From: Flavobacterium sp. CF136
GTDB taxonomy: Bacteria; Bacteroidota; Bacteroidia; Flavobacteriales; Flavobacteriaceae
NCBI RefSeq assembly: GCF_000282055.1
Contig: NZ_AKJZ01000023.1
Coordinates: forward strand, 1-64,000
Direction: 5' to 3'
DNA: 64,000 nucleotides
The notes beneath the pieces are model-generated. The model had not been told where the DNA came from and made no database searches. It saw nothing but the letters and a program-made list of their open reading frames with translations. Made by a program: the position numbers and the translations under genes. How positions within the stretch are numbered: position 1 is the stretch's first letter; each line of letters starts with the position of its first letter. This document shows positions 26,877-34,694 of this stretch, piece by piece.

Positions 26877-27287
26877 TTATACTTGATCTGGTATTTGACT
26901 TTCATCCATAAAGAAAATCTCCCAATGATGTCCGTCTATATCCAGAAAAGTGCGATGATACATCCAGCCGTAATCTTGTGTTTTCATATATTCTGATCCT
27001 CCGGCTTTAACAACTTTTTCGATCATTTCATCTACTTCTTCACGAGTTTCAACTGATATCGAAATAAGAACTTCACTTGTTGTAGCAGTATTACAAATTT
27101 GCTTATTGGTAAATGTTTTATAAAACTCTTCAACTAACAACATTGCATTTATATTTTCTCCAATAATCAAACAGGTTGCTTTATCATCAGTAAATTTTGG
27201 ATTGAATGAAAAACCCAGTTGGGTAAAAAATGCAATTGACCGATTTAAATCTTTGACAGGAAGATTTAGGAAAATTTTTGTTTTCAT
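26877..27287 (-). CDS. VOC family protein (glyoxalase/bleomycin-resistance-like)
   Basis: This 136-residue paralogue of 25929-26339 shares NLPVKDL, TCLIIGENINAMLLVE and the C-terminal GWMYHRTFLDIDGHHWEIFFMD. It is the first gene of the operon, 30 bases downstream of a -7 element and divergent from a GlxA-type regulator. Ligand unknown. Confidence 0.87.
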   Translation of the reverse strand: MKTKIFLNLPVKDLNRSIAFFTQLGFSFNPKFTDDKATCLIIGENINAMLLVEEFYKTFTNKQICNTATTSEVLISISVETREEVDEMIEKVVKAGGSEYMKTQDYGWMYHRTFLDIDGHHWEIFFMDESQIPDQV

Positions 27288-27317
27288 GTTGTATAAAATT
27301 ACAAATTATTTAAAAAA

Positions 27318-27325
27318 CAAATGTA
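27318..27325 (-). promoter_or_regulatory. -7 promoter element (TACATTTG) of the VOC/SRPBCC operon
   Basis: Exact minus-strand TAnnTTTG match, about 30 bases before the first ATG of the operon. It lies back to back with the regulator promoter at 27391. Confidence 0.6.
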
Positions 27326-27390
27326 AAATATTACAAAAGGCTTTAGGCTACAATAAAAGTCAACTTTAGGGGCATTTGAGACAAAATAGT

Positions 27391-27398
27391 TATTTTTG
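27391..27398 (+). promoter_or_regulatory. -7 promoter element (TATTTTTG) of the GlxA-type regulator
   Basis: Exact TAnnTTTG match 32 bases before the ATG at 27430. The 65 bases between the two divergent -7 elements are the likely site of regulator binding (inference). Confidence 0.6.
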
Positions 27399-27429
27399 TA
27401 AAGATGTTGATTTTCTAAAATAAAAAACC

Positions 27430-28392
27430 ATGAGTAAGAAAGTAGCCTTAATTGTACCATACGACTATAAATTATTAAGCATAGCCGCTATTTTAGAAGT
27501 TTTTGAAACTGCTAATAAACTGAAACAAACTGAAAAGCCTTTCGAGATTATGATATTTCAATCGGAAGAACAAATCAATCAGGAAACATTGTTTGGGTAC
27601 GAAATCAATTCTATTGAAGCTTCACATGAAATCATGGGTTTGATTTTGATTCCCGCTTTTACCACAGACAATATGAGTGAAATGATTGCGAAGAACAAAA
27701 ATTTTATTCCGTGGTTACAAAAACAGCATCAGTCGGGAGCTGAATTGGCTAGTTTTTGTACCGGTGCTTTTTTGTTTGCCGCTTCAGGTTTACTCAACGA
27801 AAAACTGGCCACTACACATGTCGATGCCTGCAGTGCCTTTACAAAAGCGTTTCCATTGGTAAAATTGAAGTCAGAAGAAACCTTAACCGCTGACGGAAGT
27901 TTGTATACCAGCGGAGGATCAACCTCAACTTTTCATTTACTGATTCTCCTGGTGCAGAAATATTGTGGAAATGAAACTGCTGTTCAGATTGCTAAAATTT
28001 TCTCGATCGATTTAAACCGGTACAAACAGAGTTATTTCAGTACTTTCAGACCGAACCATTTACACAATGATACTTTGGTTGCCAGGCTCCAGCAAAAAAT
28101 TGAAAACGAATACAGTACAATTGAAACCTTAGAAGAGATCACAAAAGATATTCCGACGAGTGCCCGAAACATGACACGCCGTTTTAAACAAGTTACAGGG
28201 ATTCCTCCCATAGAATATTTACAAAACATCAGGGTTGAGAGTTCTAAAAAGTATCTGGAACAAACGCAGCTTTCGATTTCGGAAATTATTGAGAAAACGG
28301 GTTACAATGATCCAAAAGCATTTAGAAAAGTATTCTATAAAATGGTTGGCATGAAACCTATTGAATATCGGGAGAAATTTAGGGTGCAGTAA
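27430..28392 (+). CDS. GlxA-family transcriptional regulator (DJ-1/PfpI + AraC HTH)
   Basis: The 320-residue regulator has two parts. Residues 4 to about 170 form a class I glutamine-amidotransferase-like (DJ-1/PfpI) sensor domain, with the nucleophile-elbow ASFCTGAFLFAASGLL and 'SGGSTSTFHLLILLVQK'. Residues about 218-318 form an AraC-type DNA-binding domain, with TSARNMTRRFKQVTGIPPIEYLQ in the first helix-turn-helix and ISEIIEKTGYNDPKAFRKVFYKMVGMKPIEYR in the second. Its divergent position makes the VOC/SRPBCC operon its most likely target. The effector is unknown. Confidence 0.92.
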   Translation: MSKKVALIVPYDYKLLSIAAILEVFETANKLKQTEKPFEIMIFQSEEQINQETLFGYEINSIEASHEIMGLILIPAFTTDNMSEMIAKNKNFIPWLQKQHQSGAELASFCTGAFLFAASGLLNEKLATTHVDACSAFTKAFPLVKLKSEETLTADGSLYTSGGSTSTFHLLILLVQKYCGNETAVQIAKIFSIDLNRYKQSYFSTFRPNHLHNDTLVARLQQKIENEYSTIETLEEITKDIPTSARNMTRRFKQVTGIPPIEYLQNIRVESSKKYLEQTQLSISEIIEKTGYNDPKAFRKVFYKMVGMKPIEYREKFRVQ

Positions 28393-28397
28393 TTTTT

Positions 28398-28500
28398 TCT
28401 GGAGCAGAGGTTTCGTTTTCAGATTGCCTCTAGTCCTTCTTTACACTATATCTATTATTGTGAACCCCACAACAATAGGATACCGTTTCAATCAGGGCTA
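28398..28500 (-). ncRNA. candidate structured RNA element, copy 2
   Basis: On the minus strand an outer CCT (28496-28494) / AGG (28437-28435) pair encloses a 10-bp stem, TATTGTTGTG / CACAATAATA (28477-28468, 28462-28453). One pair is G-U and the loop is GGGTT. A third hairpin, AGAGG/CCTCT, follows, then an A-rich run. Unpaired spacers are 16 and 15 bases, as in copy 1 at 23371-23470. It is on the same strand as the immunity-like gene whose stop is at 28710, about 210 bases upstream. Confidence 0.6.
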
Positions 28501-28536
28501 AAAATAGACTTTTCATTTTCATAACAGGAGACAGTT

Positions 28537-28674
28537 ATGACTTTTAATAATCCACATCAAAACTTTTTTATTCGTTTTCAAAAGTTCATCAATTTCTTTC
28601 ATCTTTCATTAGAAACTGCTGGACAACCCCAGCAGCTTTGGAGAAATCATCAGGAAAGGAAAAAGGATTATTAA
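28537..28674 (+). CDS. possible 45-codon small ORF, unrecognised
   Basis: The frame starts MTFNNPHQNFFIRFQK and ends RNHQERKKDY. An AGGAG sequence lies 8 bases before the ATG, unusual in this organism where such motifs are rare. It has no recognised domain, and a minus-strand hairpin (28616-28635) overlaps it. It may therefore be a chance frame in a repeat-derived region. Confidence 0.2.
   Translation: MTFNNPHQNFFIRFQKFINFFHLSLETAGQPQQLWRNHQERKKDY
28616..28635 (-). repeat. hairpin CTGCTGG / CCAGCAG
   Basis: A perfect seven-base stem with a six-base loop lies between the immunity-like gene and the structured element. It contains GGGGTT on the minus strand like the loops of the two RNA elements, but the flanks are too different to call it a third copy. 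Confidence 0.4.
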
Positions 28675-28709
28675 AACATTCAAATTTTGTAATCATGCAA
28701 TCCACTCAA

Positions 28710-29414
28710 TCAGTTTTTAAAATGAATTTCAAAATCTATTTCCTTAAAGTCCATTCCCGCCACTTCATTCCGTTCTAAATCTTCTTTAACGTTTTCATCA
28801 ATAATTACATAAGCACCCCAAAAAAACCAACGTAGAGAAAAAATATTAAAAGAATGATTGAGAACAAGCCTACTAAATTTTATTTTAAGGTTTTTGGATT
28901 CTAATTGGGAAAATATCAAGTCATAATTGCCTTGCGTTGGCAATTCTCCATCATACTTCTCAACAACATTATTAGTGATCGGATCATATATTACATATTC
29001 GGTGTTTGCCTGATCCATATTTGAAATATCGTCATGCTGTTGAAAAATGGAATAATTATACTTTTGGTCTTGGAATAATAATTTCGCGGGGTAGAATTTA
29101 AATTCTGACTCTGGATATCTATACTTTGACAATATCGACTTGCATTTTTCTGAAACAAGCAACCTATTTGTGCCAGTCATGAAATGGTATACATCAAACC
29201 TTTGAAATTCCCATGACTTAACATTTTCCGAATCATCTTCATCCCCAAATCCTGAACACCTTAGATCAAATTCTCCATTTACATCAATCAATTCTTTAGT
29301 GATTTGAGCAAGGATTTTACGTTTATCAAGAGGTTGCTTGTCTCCTGCTACATTGGGTATATAGTAAGGACCATTAAATAATGTCTTCTCTAATGTGAAG
29401 TATTTCATAATCAT
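28710..29414 (-). CDS. predicted immunity protein (Imm11/Imm43-like), paralogue 1
   Basis: The 234-residue cytoplasmic protein starts MIMKYFTLEKT. Its central stretch 'RLLVSEKCKSILSKYRYPESEFKFYPAKLL' resembles the 'VSE.....L......F.P..L' core of DUF1629/Imm11-type immunity proteins from polymorphic toxin systems. This is a resemblance, not a confirmed hit. It is strongly similar to the gene at 29598-30314, nearly identical from about residue 90 onward and more diverged before. Its ATG overlaps by four bases (ATGA) the stop of a truncated upstream frame that has no start codon, as expected for a toxin-immunity pair. No intact toxin is present. Confidence 0.7.
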   Translation of the reverse strand: MIMKYFTLEKTLFNGPYYIPNVAGDKQPLDKRKILAQITKELIDVNGEFDLRCSGFGDEDDSENVKSWEFQRFDVYHFMTGTNRLLVSEKCKSILSKYRYPESEFKFYPAKLLFQDQKYNYSIFQQHDDISNMDQANTEYVIYDPITNNVVEKYDGELPTQGNYDLIFSQLESKNLKIKFSRLVLNHSFNIFSLRWFFWGAYVIIDENVKEDLERNEVAGMDFKEIDFEIHFKN

Positions 29415-29572
29415 TTAACCGTTATCTCATTTAGCTTTTGTGAGCCGTTAATATCCTCATTTTTGATTTGCTTCTTTACTCGCATAACAAGGTCTTTCAA
29501 AGCATCAAATTTCTCAGCATTGCTTACATTCTCTACTATTGTTAAAATCTTTTCCTCATCTGGGTTGATAAC
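29411..29572 (-). pseudogene. 3' remnant of a lost gene, probable toxin C-terminus
   Basis: Fifty-three sense codons are open on the minus strand, beginning VINPDEEKILTIVENVSN and ending NEITVK before TGA. They are preceded in frame by TAA (29573-29575), with no start codon near the beginning. The composition is protein-like (charged helical). The stop overlaps the immunity-like start by four bases, the usual translational coupling of toxin and immunity genes. It abuts the 3' end of the other paralogue within 25 bases, so duplication or recombination probably removed the rest. Toxin identity is inferred from context only. Confidence 0.5.
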
Positions 29573-29597
29573 TTAGGATGAGGTACTGAGTAATCTG

Positions 29598-30314
29598 CTA
29601 TTGAACATTTTTAAACTGTATCTCAAAATCTATTTCCTCAAAGTCCACTCCCGTCACTTCATTCCGTTCTAAATCTTCTTTAACGTTTTCATCAATAATT
29701 ATAAAAGCACCCCAAAAAAACCAACGTAGAGAAAAAATATTAAAAGAGTTATTGAGAACAAGCCTGCTAAATTTCATTTTAAGATTTTTGGATTCTAATT
29801 GGGAAAATATTAAGTCATAATTGCCTTGCGTTGGCAATTCTCCATCATAATTCTCAACAACATTATTAGTGATTGGATCATATATCACATATTCGGTGTT
29901 TGCCTGATCCATATTTGAAATATCGTCATGCTGTTGAAAAATGAAATAGTTATACTTTTGTCCTTGAAACAATAATTTCGCAGGGTAGAACTTAAATTCT
30001 GACTCCGGATATCTATACTTTGACAATATCGACATGCATTTTTCCGATACAAACAATCTATTTACGTCTGTCATTGTAAACCTATATATATCAAATCGTT
30101 GACTTTCCCATACTCTAAAATCATCCGGGTTATCTTCGTCCCCAAAGCCATAACATCTCAGGTAATCAAATTCACCATTTACATCTGTTAGTTCTTTCGC
30201 GATTACACCCAGACTTTTACGTTTATCAATGGGCAATTTATCACCAGCTACATTAGGTATATAATCAGTGGTATCTAAAATCTTTTTATGTAAAGTAAAG
30301 TACTTCATAATCAT
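29598..30314 (-). CDS. predicted immunity protein (Imm11/Imm43-like), paralogue 2
   Basis: The 238-residue protein starts MIMKYFTLHKK and shares IPNVAGDK, VSEKCMSILSKYRYPESEF and nearly all of the C-terminal two thirds with the gene at 28710-29414. The N-terminal ~85 residues differ more, including a two-residue insertion. That pattern suggests either selection for toxin specificity there or gene conversion of the 3' part. Upstream there is no intact toxin, only a 25-codon open remnant. Together they look like an orphan immunity array. Confidence 0.7.
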   Translation of the reverse strand: MIMKYFTLHKKILDTTDYIPNVAGDKLPIDKRKSLGVIAKELTDVNGEFDYLRCYGFGDEDNPDDFRVWESQRFDIYRFTMTDVNRLFVSEKCMSILSKYRYPESEFKFYPAKLLFQGQKYNYFIFQQHDDISNMDQANTEYVIYDPITNNVVENYDGELPTQGNYDLIFSQLESKNLKMKFSRLVLNNSFNIFSLRWFFWGAFIIIDENVKEDLERNEVTGVDFEEIDFEIQFKNVQ

Positions 30315-30353
30315 TTTGTGTAAACACTTCTTGTATCTATATAGTTCACTTCA

Positions 30354-30431
30354 TTAATTAAACTTTAAAATAGTTTCTAGTTCAGTTCCACTAGTGTTAA
30401 AACCATCTTGAATAATGTTATTTACATTAAA
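30354..30431 (-). pseudogene. possible 25-codon gene remnant upstream of paralogue 2
   Basis: The minus strand reads 25 codons, with NNIIQDGFNTSGTELETILK within, between TGA and TAA. It ends 39 bases before the immunity-like ATG. It has no start codon. Composition and position would suit a second toxin tail, but so short a frame can arise by chance. Confidence 0.25.
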
Positions 30432-30510
30432 TCATACAGCAGTCGCTATAAAACGCATGCGCCAGCCTTAACCATCTACTTAAAAATGAAAACAAAATAC
30501 TCTTAAAAAC

Positions 30511-30544
30511 AAAAAAGCCTGCTCAATAAATGAACAGGTTTTTA
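30511..30544 (-). terminator. terminator of clpX
   Basis: On the minus strand CCTGTTCA pairs with TGAGCAGG (one G-U) and is followed by CTTTTTT, 20 bases after the clpX stop. Confidence 0.78.
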
Positions 30545-30563
30545 AATAAATATATTTTAAAAT

Positions 30564-31796
30564 TTAAGAAGCAATTTCCATTCTTTTCAATAAATTTTTA
30601 CTCAAAGTATGTTTGGCATAATCTCTGTCAATTGTCAGCACTTTATCGTCTGAACTTGGCAATTCGTACATCGCATCTGTCAAAATAGCTTCGCATAACG
30701 AACGCAATCCACGAGCTCCTAATTTGTATTCTAAAGCTTTATCAACAATAAAATCCAAAGCTTCATCAGTAATACTGAATTCCACTTCATCCATCAAAAA
30801 TAACTTTTGATATTGTTTGATTAAGGCATTTTTTGGCTGTGTTAAAATCGCACGCAATGTTTCTCTGTCCAGAGGATCCATATGTGTCAAAACAGGTAAA
30901 CGACCAATGATTTCCGGAATCAAACCGAAATCTTTGATATCTTTTGGAATAATATATTGCAATAGATTGTCTTTGTCAATATTATCCACATTTTTAGAAG
31001 TTGAATAACCAACTGCCTGACGGTTCAAACGTTTAGAAATAATGCGTTCTACTCCATCAAAAGCTCCACCGGCTATAAACAAGATATTTTGTGTATTTAC
31101 CTCAACAAATTTCTGGTCCGGATGTTTACGTCCTCCTTTTGGAGGTACATTGACAACTGTTCCTTCTAATAATTTCAGCAGAGCCTGTTGCACACCTTCA
31201 CCGGAAACGTCACGAGTTATTGATGGATTATCACTCTTACGGGCAATTTTATCTATTTCATCAATAAAAACGATTCCTCTTTCAGCTTTGGTTACATCAT
31301 AATCTGCAGCCTGCAGTAAACGCGTCAAAATACTTTCGACATCCTCACCCACATAACCTGCCTCTGTAAGTACGGTTGCATCAACAATAGCCAAAGGAAC
31401 GTCTAACATTTTTGCGATGGTTTTAGCCACCAATGTTTTTCCTGTTCCGGTTTGACCAACCATAATGATATTGCTTTTTTCGATCTCAACTTCATCGTCT
31501 AATTGCTGTTGCATTAAACGTTTGTAGTGATTATAAACCGCAACCGACATTACTTTTTTTGTCTGGTCCTGACCAATAACATATTGATCTAAGAAAGCTC
31601 TGATTTCTTTTGGTTTCTTTAAAATTAAGTCCCCGACAAGCTTTGCACTTCCGCTTGATTTTAATTCTTCTAATACAATTCCGTGTGCCTGTTCAATACA
31701 CTTATCACAAATATGTGCGTTGATACCTGCAATCAATAAATTGGTTTCTGGCTTTTTTCTTCCACAAAACGAACATTCTAATACTACTTTTGCCAT
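30564..31796 (-). CDS. clpX: ATP-dependent Clp protease ATP-binding subunit ClpX
   Basis: The 410-residue AAA+ unfoldase delivers tagged proteins to ClpP. An N-terminal zinc-binding domain has Cys8, Cys11, Cys30 and Cys33. The AAA module has Walker A GQTGTGKT (about 112-119), pore loop [11 protein letters not shown], Walker [10 protein letters not shown] and the arginine-finger region GRLPV. The C-terminal LGARGLRS sensor 2 is intact. Length is normal. It lies 79 bases downstream of clpP, separated by a palindromic repeat. Confidence 0.97.
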   Translation of the reverse strand: MAKVVLECSFCGRKKPETNLLIAGINAHICDKCIEQAHGIVLEELKSSGSAKLVGDLILKKPKEIRAFLDQYVIGQDQTKKVMSVAVYNHYKRLMQQQLDDEVEIEKSNIIMVGQTGTGKTLVAKTIAKMLDVPLAIVDATVLTEAGYVGEDVESILTRLLQAADYDVTKAERGIVFIDEIDKIARKSDNPSITRDVSGEGVQQALLKLLEGTVVNVPPKGGRKHPDQKFVEVNTQNILFIAGGAFDGVERIISKRLNRQAVGYSTSKNVDNIDKDNLLQYIIPKDIKDFGLIPEIIGRLPVLTHMDPLDRETLRAILTQPKNALIKQYQKLFLMDEVEFSITDEALDFIVDKALEYKLGARGLRSLCEAILTDAMYELPSSDDKVLTIDRDYAKHTLSKNLLKRMEIAS

Positions 31797-31810
31797 TTTT
31801 TATGTTTCAA

Positions 31811-31869
31811 GTTTAAAACGTTTCAAGTTTCAAGTTAGCAATTGCAACCTGAAACCTGAAACTTTAAAC
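31811..31869 (-). repeat. imperfect palindromic repeat between clpP and clpX
   Basis: Arms built from GTTTCAAG and GTTTCAGG units form a stem of about 26 pairs. On the minus strand (the sense of the clp transcript) G-U pairs make the fold almost complete. The centre is GCAATTGC. Confidence 0.75.
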
Positions 31870-31875
31870 TAATTT

Positions 31876-32550
31876 TTAACCTCTTTTCAACACTTCATCA
31901 ATCATTCCGTATTCTTTGGCTTCGTCAGCTTTCATCCAGTAATCACGCTCACTGTCTTTGTGTACTTTATCAAAAGTTTGTCCTGAATGTTGAGATATAA
32001 TATTGTATAATTCATCTTTCAGTTTCAACATTTCACGTAAGTTGATTTCCATATCTGTAGCAACTCCCTGTGCTCCTCCTGATGGCTGGTGAATCATTAC
32101 TCTTGAATGTGGTAAAGCCGAACGTTTTCCTGCTGCTCCTGCACATAATAAAACCGCTCCCATAGAAGCTGCCATTCCTGTACAAATTGTCGCCACGTCT
32201 GGTTTGATGTATTGCATAGTGTCATAAATTCCTAATCCGGCATAAACACTTCCTCCGGGAGAATTTAGATAAATTTGAATATCTTTTGAAGCATCAGCAC
32301 TTTCTAAAAATAATAACTGAGCCTGAACGATATTGGCGATCTGATCGTCAATACCTGTTCCTAAAAAGATAATCCTGTCCATCATTAATCTTGAAAACAC
32401 ATCTAATTGAGAAATATTCAACTGACGTTCTTCAATAATATATGGTGTCATATTAGTTGGGTTCATTGCAGCTATGATTTTGTCATAGTACATTGCGTTT
32501 ACTCCCTGGTGCTTTGTAGCAAATTTTTTGAATTCTTTACCGTAGTTCAT
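31876..32550 (-). CDS. clpP: ATP-dependent Clp protease proteolytic subunit ClpP
   Basis: The 224-residue serine protease forms the tetradecameric chamber used with ClpX. The catalytic triad is visible as Ser in CTGMAASMGAVLL, His in RVMIHQPSGGAQG and Asp in KDSERDYWM. A short N-terminal extension (about 25 residues, possibly a propeptide) precedes the fold. Another ATG 19 codons downstream is possible as the start. It is co-oriented with tig upstream and clpX downstream. Confidence 0.96.
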   Translation of the reverse strand: MNYGKEFKKFATKHQGVNAMYYDKIIAAMNPTNMTPYIIEERQLNISQLDVFSRLMMDRIIFLGTGIDDQIANIVQAQLLFLESADASKDIQIYLNSPGGSVYAGLGIYDTMQYIKPDVATICTGMAASMGAVLLCAGAAGKRSALPHSRVMIHQPSGGAQGVATDMEINLREMLKLKDELYNIISQHSGQTFDKVHKDSERDYWMKADEAKEYGMIDEVLKRG

Positions 32551-32608
32551 ATTTTTAGTTTAAAAGTTTGAAAGTCTAAAGTCTGAAAGTGACTTTAAAC
32601 GGATTAAA

Positions 32609-32640
32609 CAAAGTTCATACCTTTTTATAAATGATGTCAA
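32609..32640 (-). promoter_or_regulatory. probable clpP promoter (TTG - 21 bp - GAACTTTG)
   Basis: On the minus strand TTG (32640-32638) and GAACTTTG (32616-32609, one mismatch to TAnnTTTG) lie downstream of the tig terminator. They sit 59 bases before the clpP start. Confidence 0.4.
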
Positions 32641-32706
32641 TTTGTCTTCTTTTTATATTTGATAAGTTTCAAGTTTTGAGATTTATGAAATAAAAACTTA
32701 AAAAAA

Positions 32707-32735
32707 GAGCGTCAAAAATTATCTTTTTGACGCTC
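32707..32735 (-). terminator. terminator between tig and clpP
   Basis: GAGCGTCAAAAA and TTTTTGACGCTC pair perfectly over 12 bases around a five-base loop, followed on the minus strand by a run of Ts. It separates tig transcription from clpP. Confidence 0.87.
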
Positions 32736-32852
32736 AAATATAACTATTTTTTATCTTTCAGTATCTGTAATAAAATCTTAAAATTTGAAATAAAACTAAT
32801 AAATCTCTACTCCACAACTTTCGACTTTACAACTTTTAACTTTCTACTGAAT

Positions 32853-34178
32853 TTATTCTCCGTAAGACGCAGCAATAAATTCTTCGTAAGTTACTTCTTT
32901 AGTTGTTGGATTTGCTTTTTCTTTAAACACTTCCAATAATTTTTCTGCAACAACCTGCTCAGAAAGTCTTTTCACCTCTTCCTGGTTAGATAAAACTCTT
33001 GCTACAATTCCCTGAACCTCTTCGTCAGTTGGATTTGTCTGGCCAAATTGAGCCATTTGTTGTTTAATTGCTCTTGTTGTAAAAGCTTTTAAATCTTCAA
33101 ACGTGATTTGGATATTACTTTGAGCCATTGCTTTTCCTTCAATTAATTGAAAACGCAATCCTTTTTCAGATCTTGCATATTCAACTTCAGCTTCTTCTGC
33201 AGAAAGTTGTTTTTCTCCAACAGTCTGTAACCATTTTTTAAGGAATTCAGCCGGTAAATCAAATTTTGTATTTTCGATTAAGAAATCCTGAACATCCAGT
33301 AATAATTTTTGATCTGCCTGTTGTGCGAATTGTGCTTCAGCATCTTCCTTAATTTTAGCTTTCAAATCTTCTAATGAAGCTACTTTTCCTTCACCAAAAA
33401 GTTTATCAAATAAATCCTGGTTTAATTCTGCTGGTTCAGAAACATTGATTGCTTCAACTGTAAAAGCTACATCAACTGCTAAATCATGAACATTATCGTG
33501 ACCCACTTTTAAGTAATCCATTAATTGGTGATCGTCTTCAAACAAACCTTTTGTGTTTACTGTAACTACATCACCAACTTCTTTACCTACAAATAAATCA
33601 GCTGTTTTTTTATCTTTGAAAACTGACAATGAAAAAGTTGTTTTGTTTTCGATTCCGTTTTCTGCGTTTACGAAAGTTCCTGTAATATCAGAGTCTGCAG
33701 TAATTTTTTCAACAGGATTTGCTTTTCCGAATTGTTTTTGGATACGCTCTACCTGACCGTCGATTAATTTATCATCAGCAGTAACGATGTATTTTACGAT
33801 ATTGTTTTTTGCTTCCAAATCAATTTCGAAGTTAGGAACCAAACCAATTTCATATTCAAAAGTTAATTCTTCAGCATCCCAATCAAAGTTTTCATTTACT
33901 TTAGGAAGAGGAGTTCCTAAAAGATTTAGTCTTTCAGATTGCACAAAACGCTCTAAAGCCAAATCAACTACTTTTTTAACTTCTTCCTGTTTAATTGCTT
34001 TTCCGTATTGTTTTTCAACAAGGTCTTTTGGCACTTGTCCTTTTCTAAAACCTTTAACAGTCGCCAAAGGCATTTTTTCGTTTATTCTTTTTGCTACCTG
34101 ACCTTTATAATCCATGTGAACAACTGTCATTACAATTGTTTCATTCACAGCGTCTTTTGCTACTCTTTTAATATCCAT
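32853..34178 (-). CDS. tig: trigger factor (ribosome-associated chaperone)
   Basis: The 441-residue chaperone binds nascent chains at the ribosome exit tunnel. The N-terminal ribosome-binding domain has VKGFRKGQVPKDLVEKQYGKAI, the bacteroidotal form of the GFRxGKxP signature. A PPIase-like middle domain and a helical C-terminal domain ('FEDLKAFTTRAIKQQMAQFG') follow. Length is normal. The gene order tig, clpP, clpX is conserved widely, though here a terminator separates tig from clpP. Confidence 0.95.
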   Translation of the reverse strand: MDIKRVAKDAVNETIVMTVVHMDYKGQVAKRINEKMPLATVKGFRKGQVPKDLVEKQYGKAIKQEEVKKVVDLALERFVQSERLNLLGTPLPKVNENFDWDAEELTFEYEIGLVPNFEIDLEAKNNIVKYIVTADDKLIDGQVERIQKQFGKANPVEKITADSDITGTFVNAENGIENKTTFSLSVFKDKKTADLFVGKEVGDVVTVNTKGLFEDDHQLMDYLKVGHDNVHDLAVDVAFTVEAINVSEPAELNQDLFDKLFGEGKVASLEDLKAKIKEDAEAQFAQQADQKLLLDVQDFLIENTKFDLPAEFLKKWLQTVGEKQLSAEEAEVEYARSEKGLRFQLIEGKAMAQSNIQITFEDLKAFTTRAIKQQMAQFGQTNPTDEEVQGIVARVLSNQEEVKRLSEQVVAEKLLEVFKEKANPTTKEVTYEEFIAASYGE

Positions 34179-34204
34179 CTTCTTCTTTAATTTACATAAT
34201 AAAA

Positions 34205-34239
34205 TTGGGTTGCAAAATTATAAAATTTTTGCAACCCAA
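34205..34239 (-). terminator. terminator downstream of the pdxJ-hydrolase-holin-like operon
   Basis: TTGGGTTGCAAAA and TTTTGCAACCCAA pair perfectly over 13 bases around a nine-base loop, with Ts following on the minus strand. It lies about 60 bases after the stop at 34298. Confidence 0.85.
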
Positions 34240-34297
34240 CCAAGTTTTTAATCTATTGTATTTGAAGACGTTTAAAACGCACTTTGATATTTTTAAA

Positions 34298-34642
34298 TCA
34301 TTTGTCTTCTCCAATAATTTTATTGGCAATTGATTGAAGAACTGACAAGATAATACTGAACAATAAAGCCGTCAAAAATGAATCAACATGAAATCCTCCG
34401 ACAATTTTAGTGCAAAGCAAAATTATTACTGCATTAATAACCAACAAAAACAATCCGAGGGTAACAATAGTTACCGGAAAAGTCAGGACTACTAATATAG
34501 GCTTTATAAAAACATTCAACAATCCTAAAACTACTGCAACAATTATGGCTGTTGTAAAGCTAACAACATGTATGCCCGGCATAAAATGACCGATTAATAA
34601 AACAAGGACGGCAGTAACAAGCAGTCTGATTAATAGTTTCAT
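34298..34642 (-). CDS. phage-holin-superfamily IV / YvlD-like membrane protein
   Basis: The 114-residue protein is almost entirely hydrophobic with four predicted membrane helices. It starts MKLLIRLLVTAVLVLLIGHFMPGIHV and has VVLGLLNVFIKPILVVLTFPVTIVTLGLF, the conserved 'N..I.P.L..L..P...LT.G' pattern of the COG1950 family. Despite the family name it is not evidence for a prophage. These proteins are widespread core membrane proteins of unknown function. It is last in a pdxJ operon. Confidence 0.88.
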   Translation of the reverse strand: MKLLIRLLVTAVLVLLIGHFMPGIHVVSFTTAIIVAVVLGLLNVFIKPILVVLTFPVTIVTLGLFLLVINAVIILLCTKIVGGFHVDSFLTALLFSIILSVLQSIANKIIGEDK

Positions 34643-34694
34643 ATTTTCTTTTTTAAAGTTTTTAATAAATGTAATAAAATTTTTCCGAAACCAA

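Noticed and set aside
28710..30314. Complete toxin-immunity or defence system
   Set aside because: No intact toxin, nuclease or other effector is encoded near the two paralogues; only short remnants exist. The term orphan immunity array is used instead.
34298..34642. Prophage because of a 'phage holin family' protein
   Set aside because: The protein belongs to the widespread YvlD-like membrane family. It sits in a pdxJ-esterase operon, and no other phage gene is nearby.
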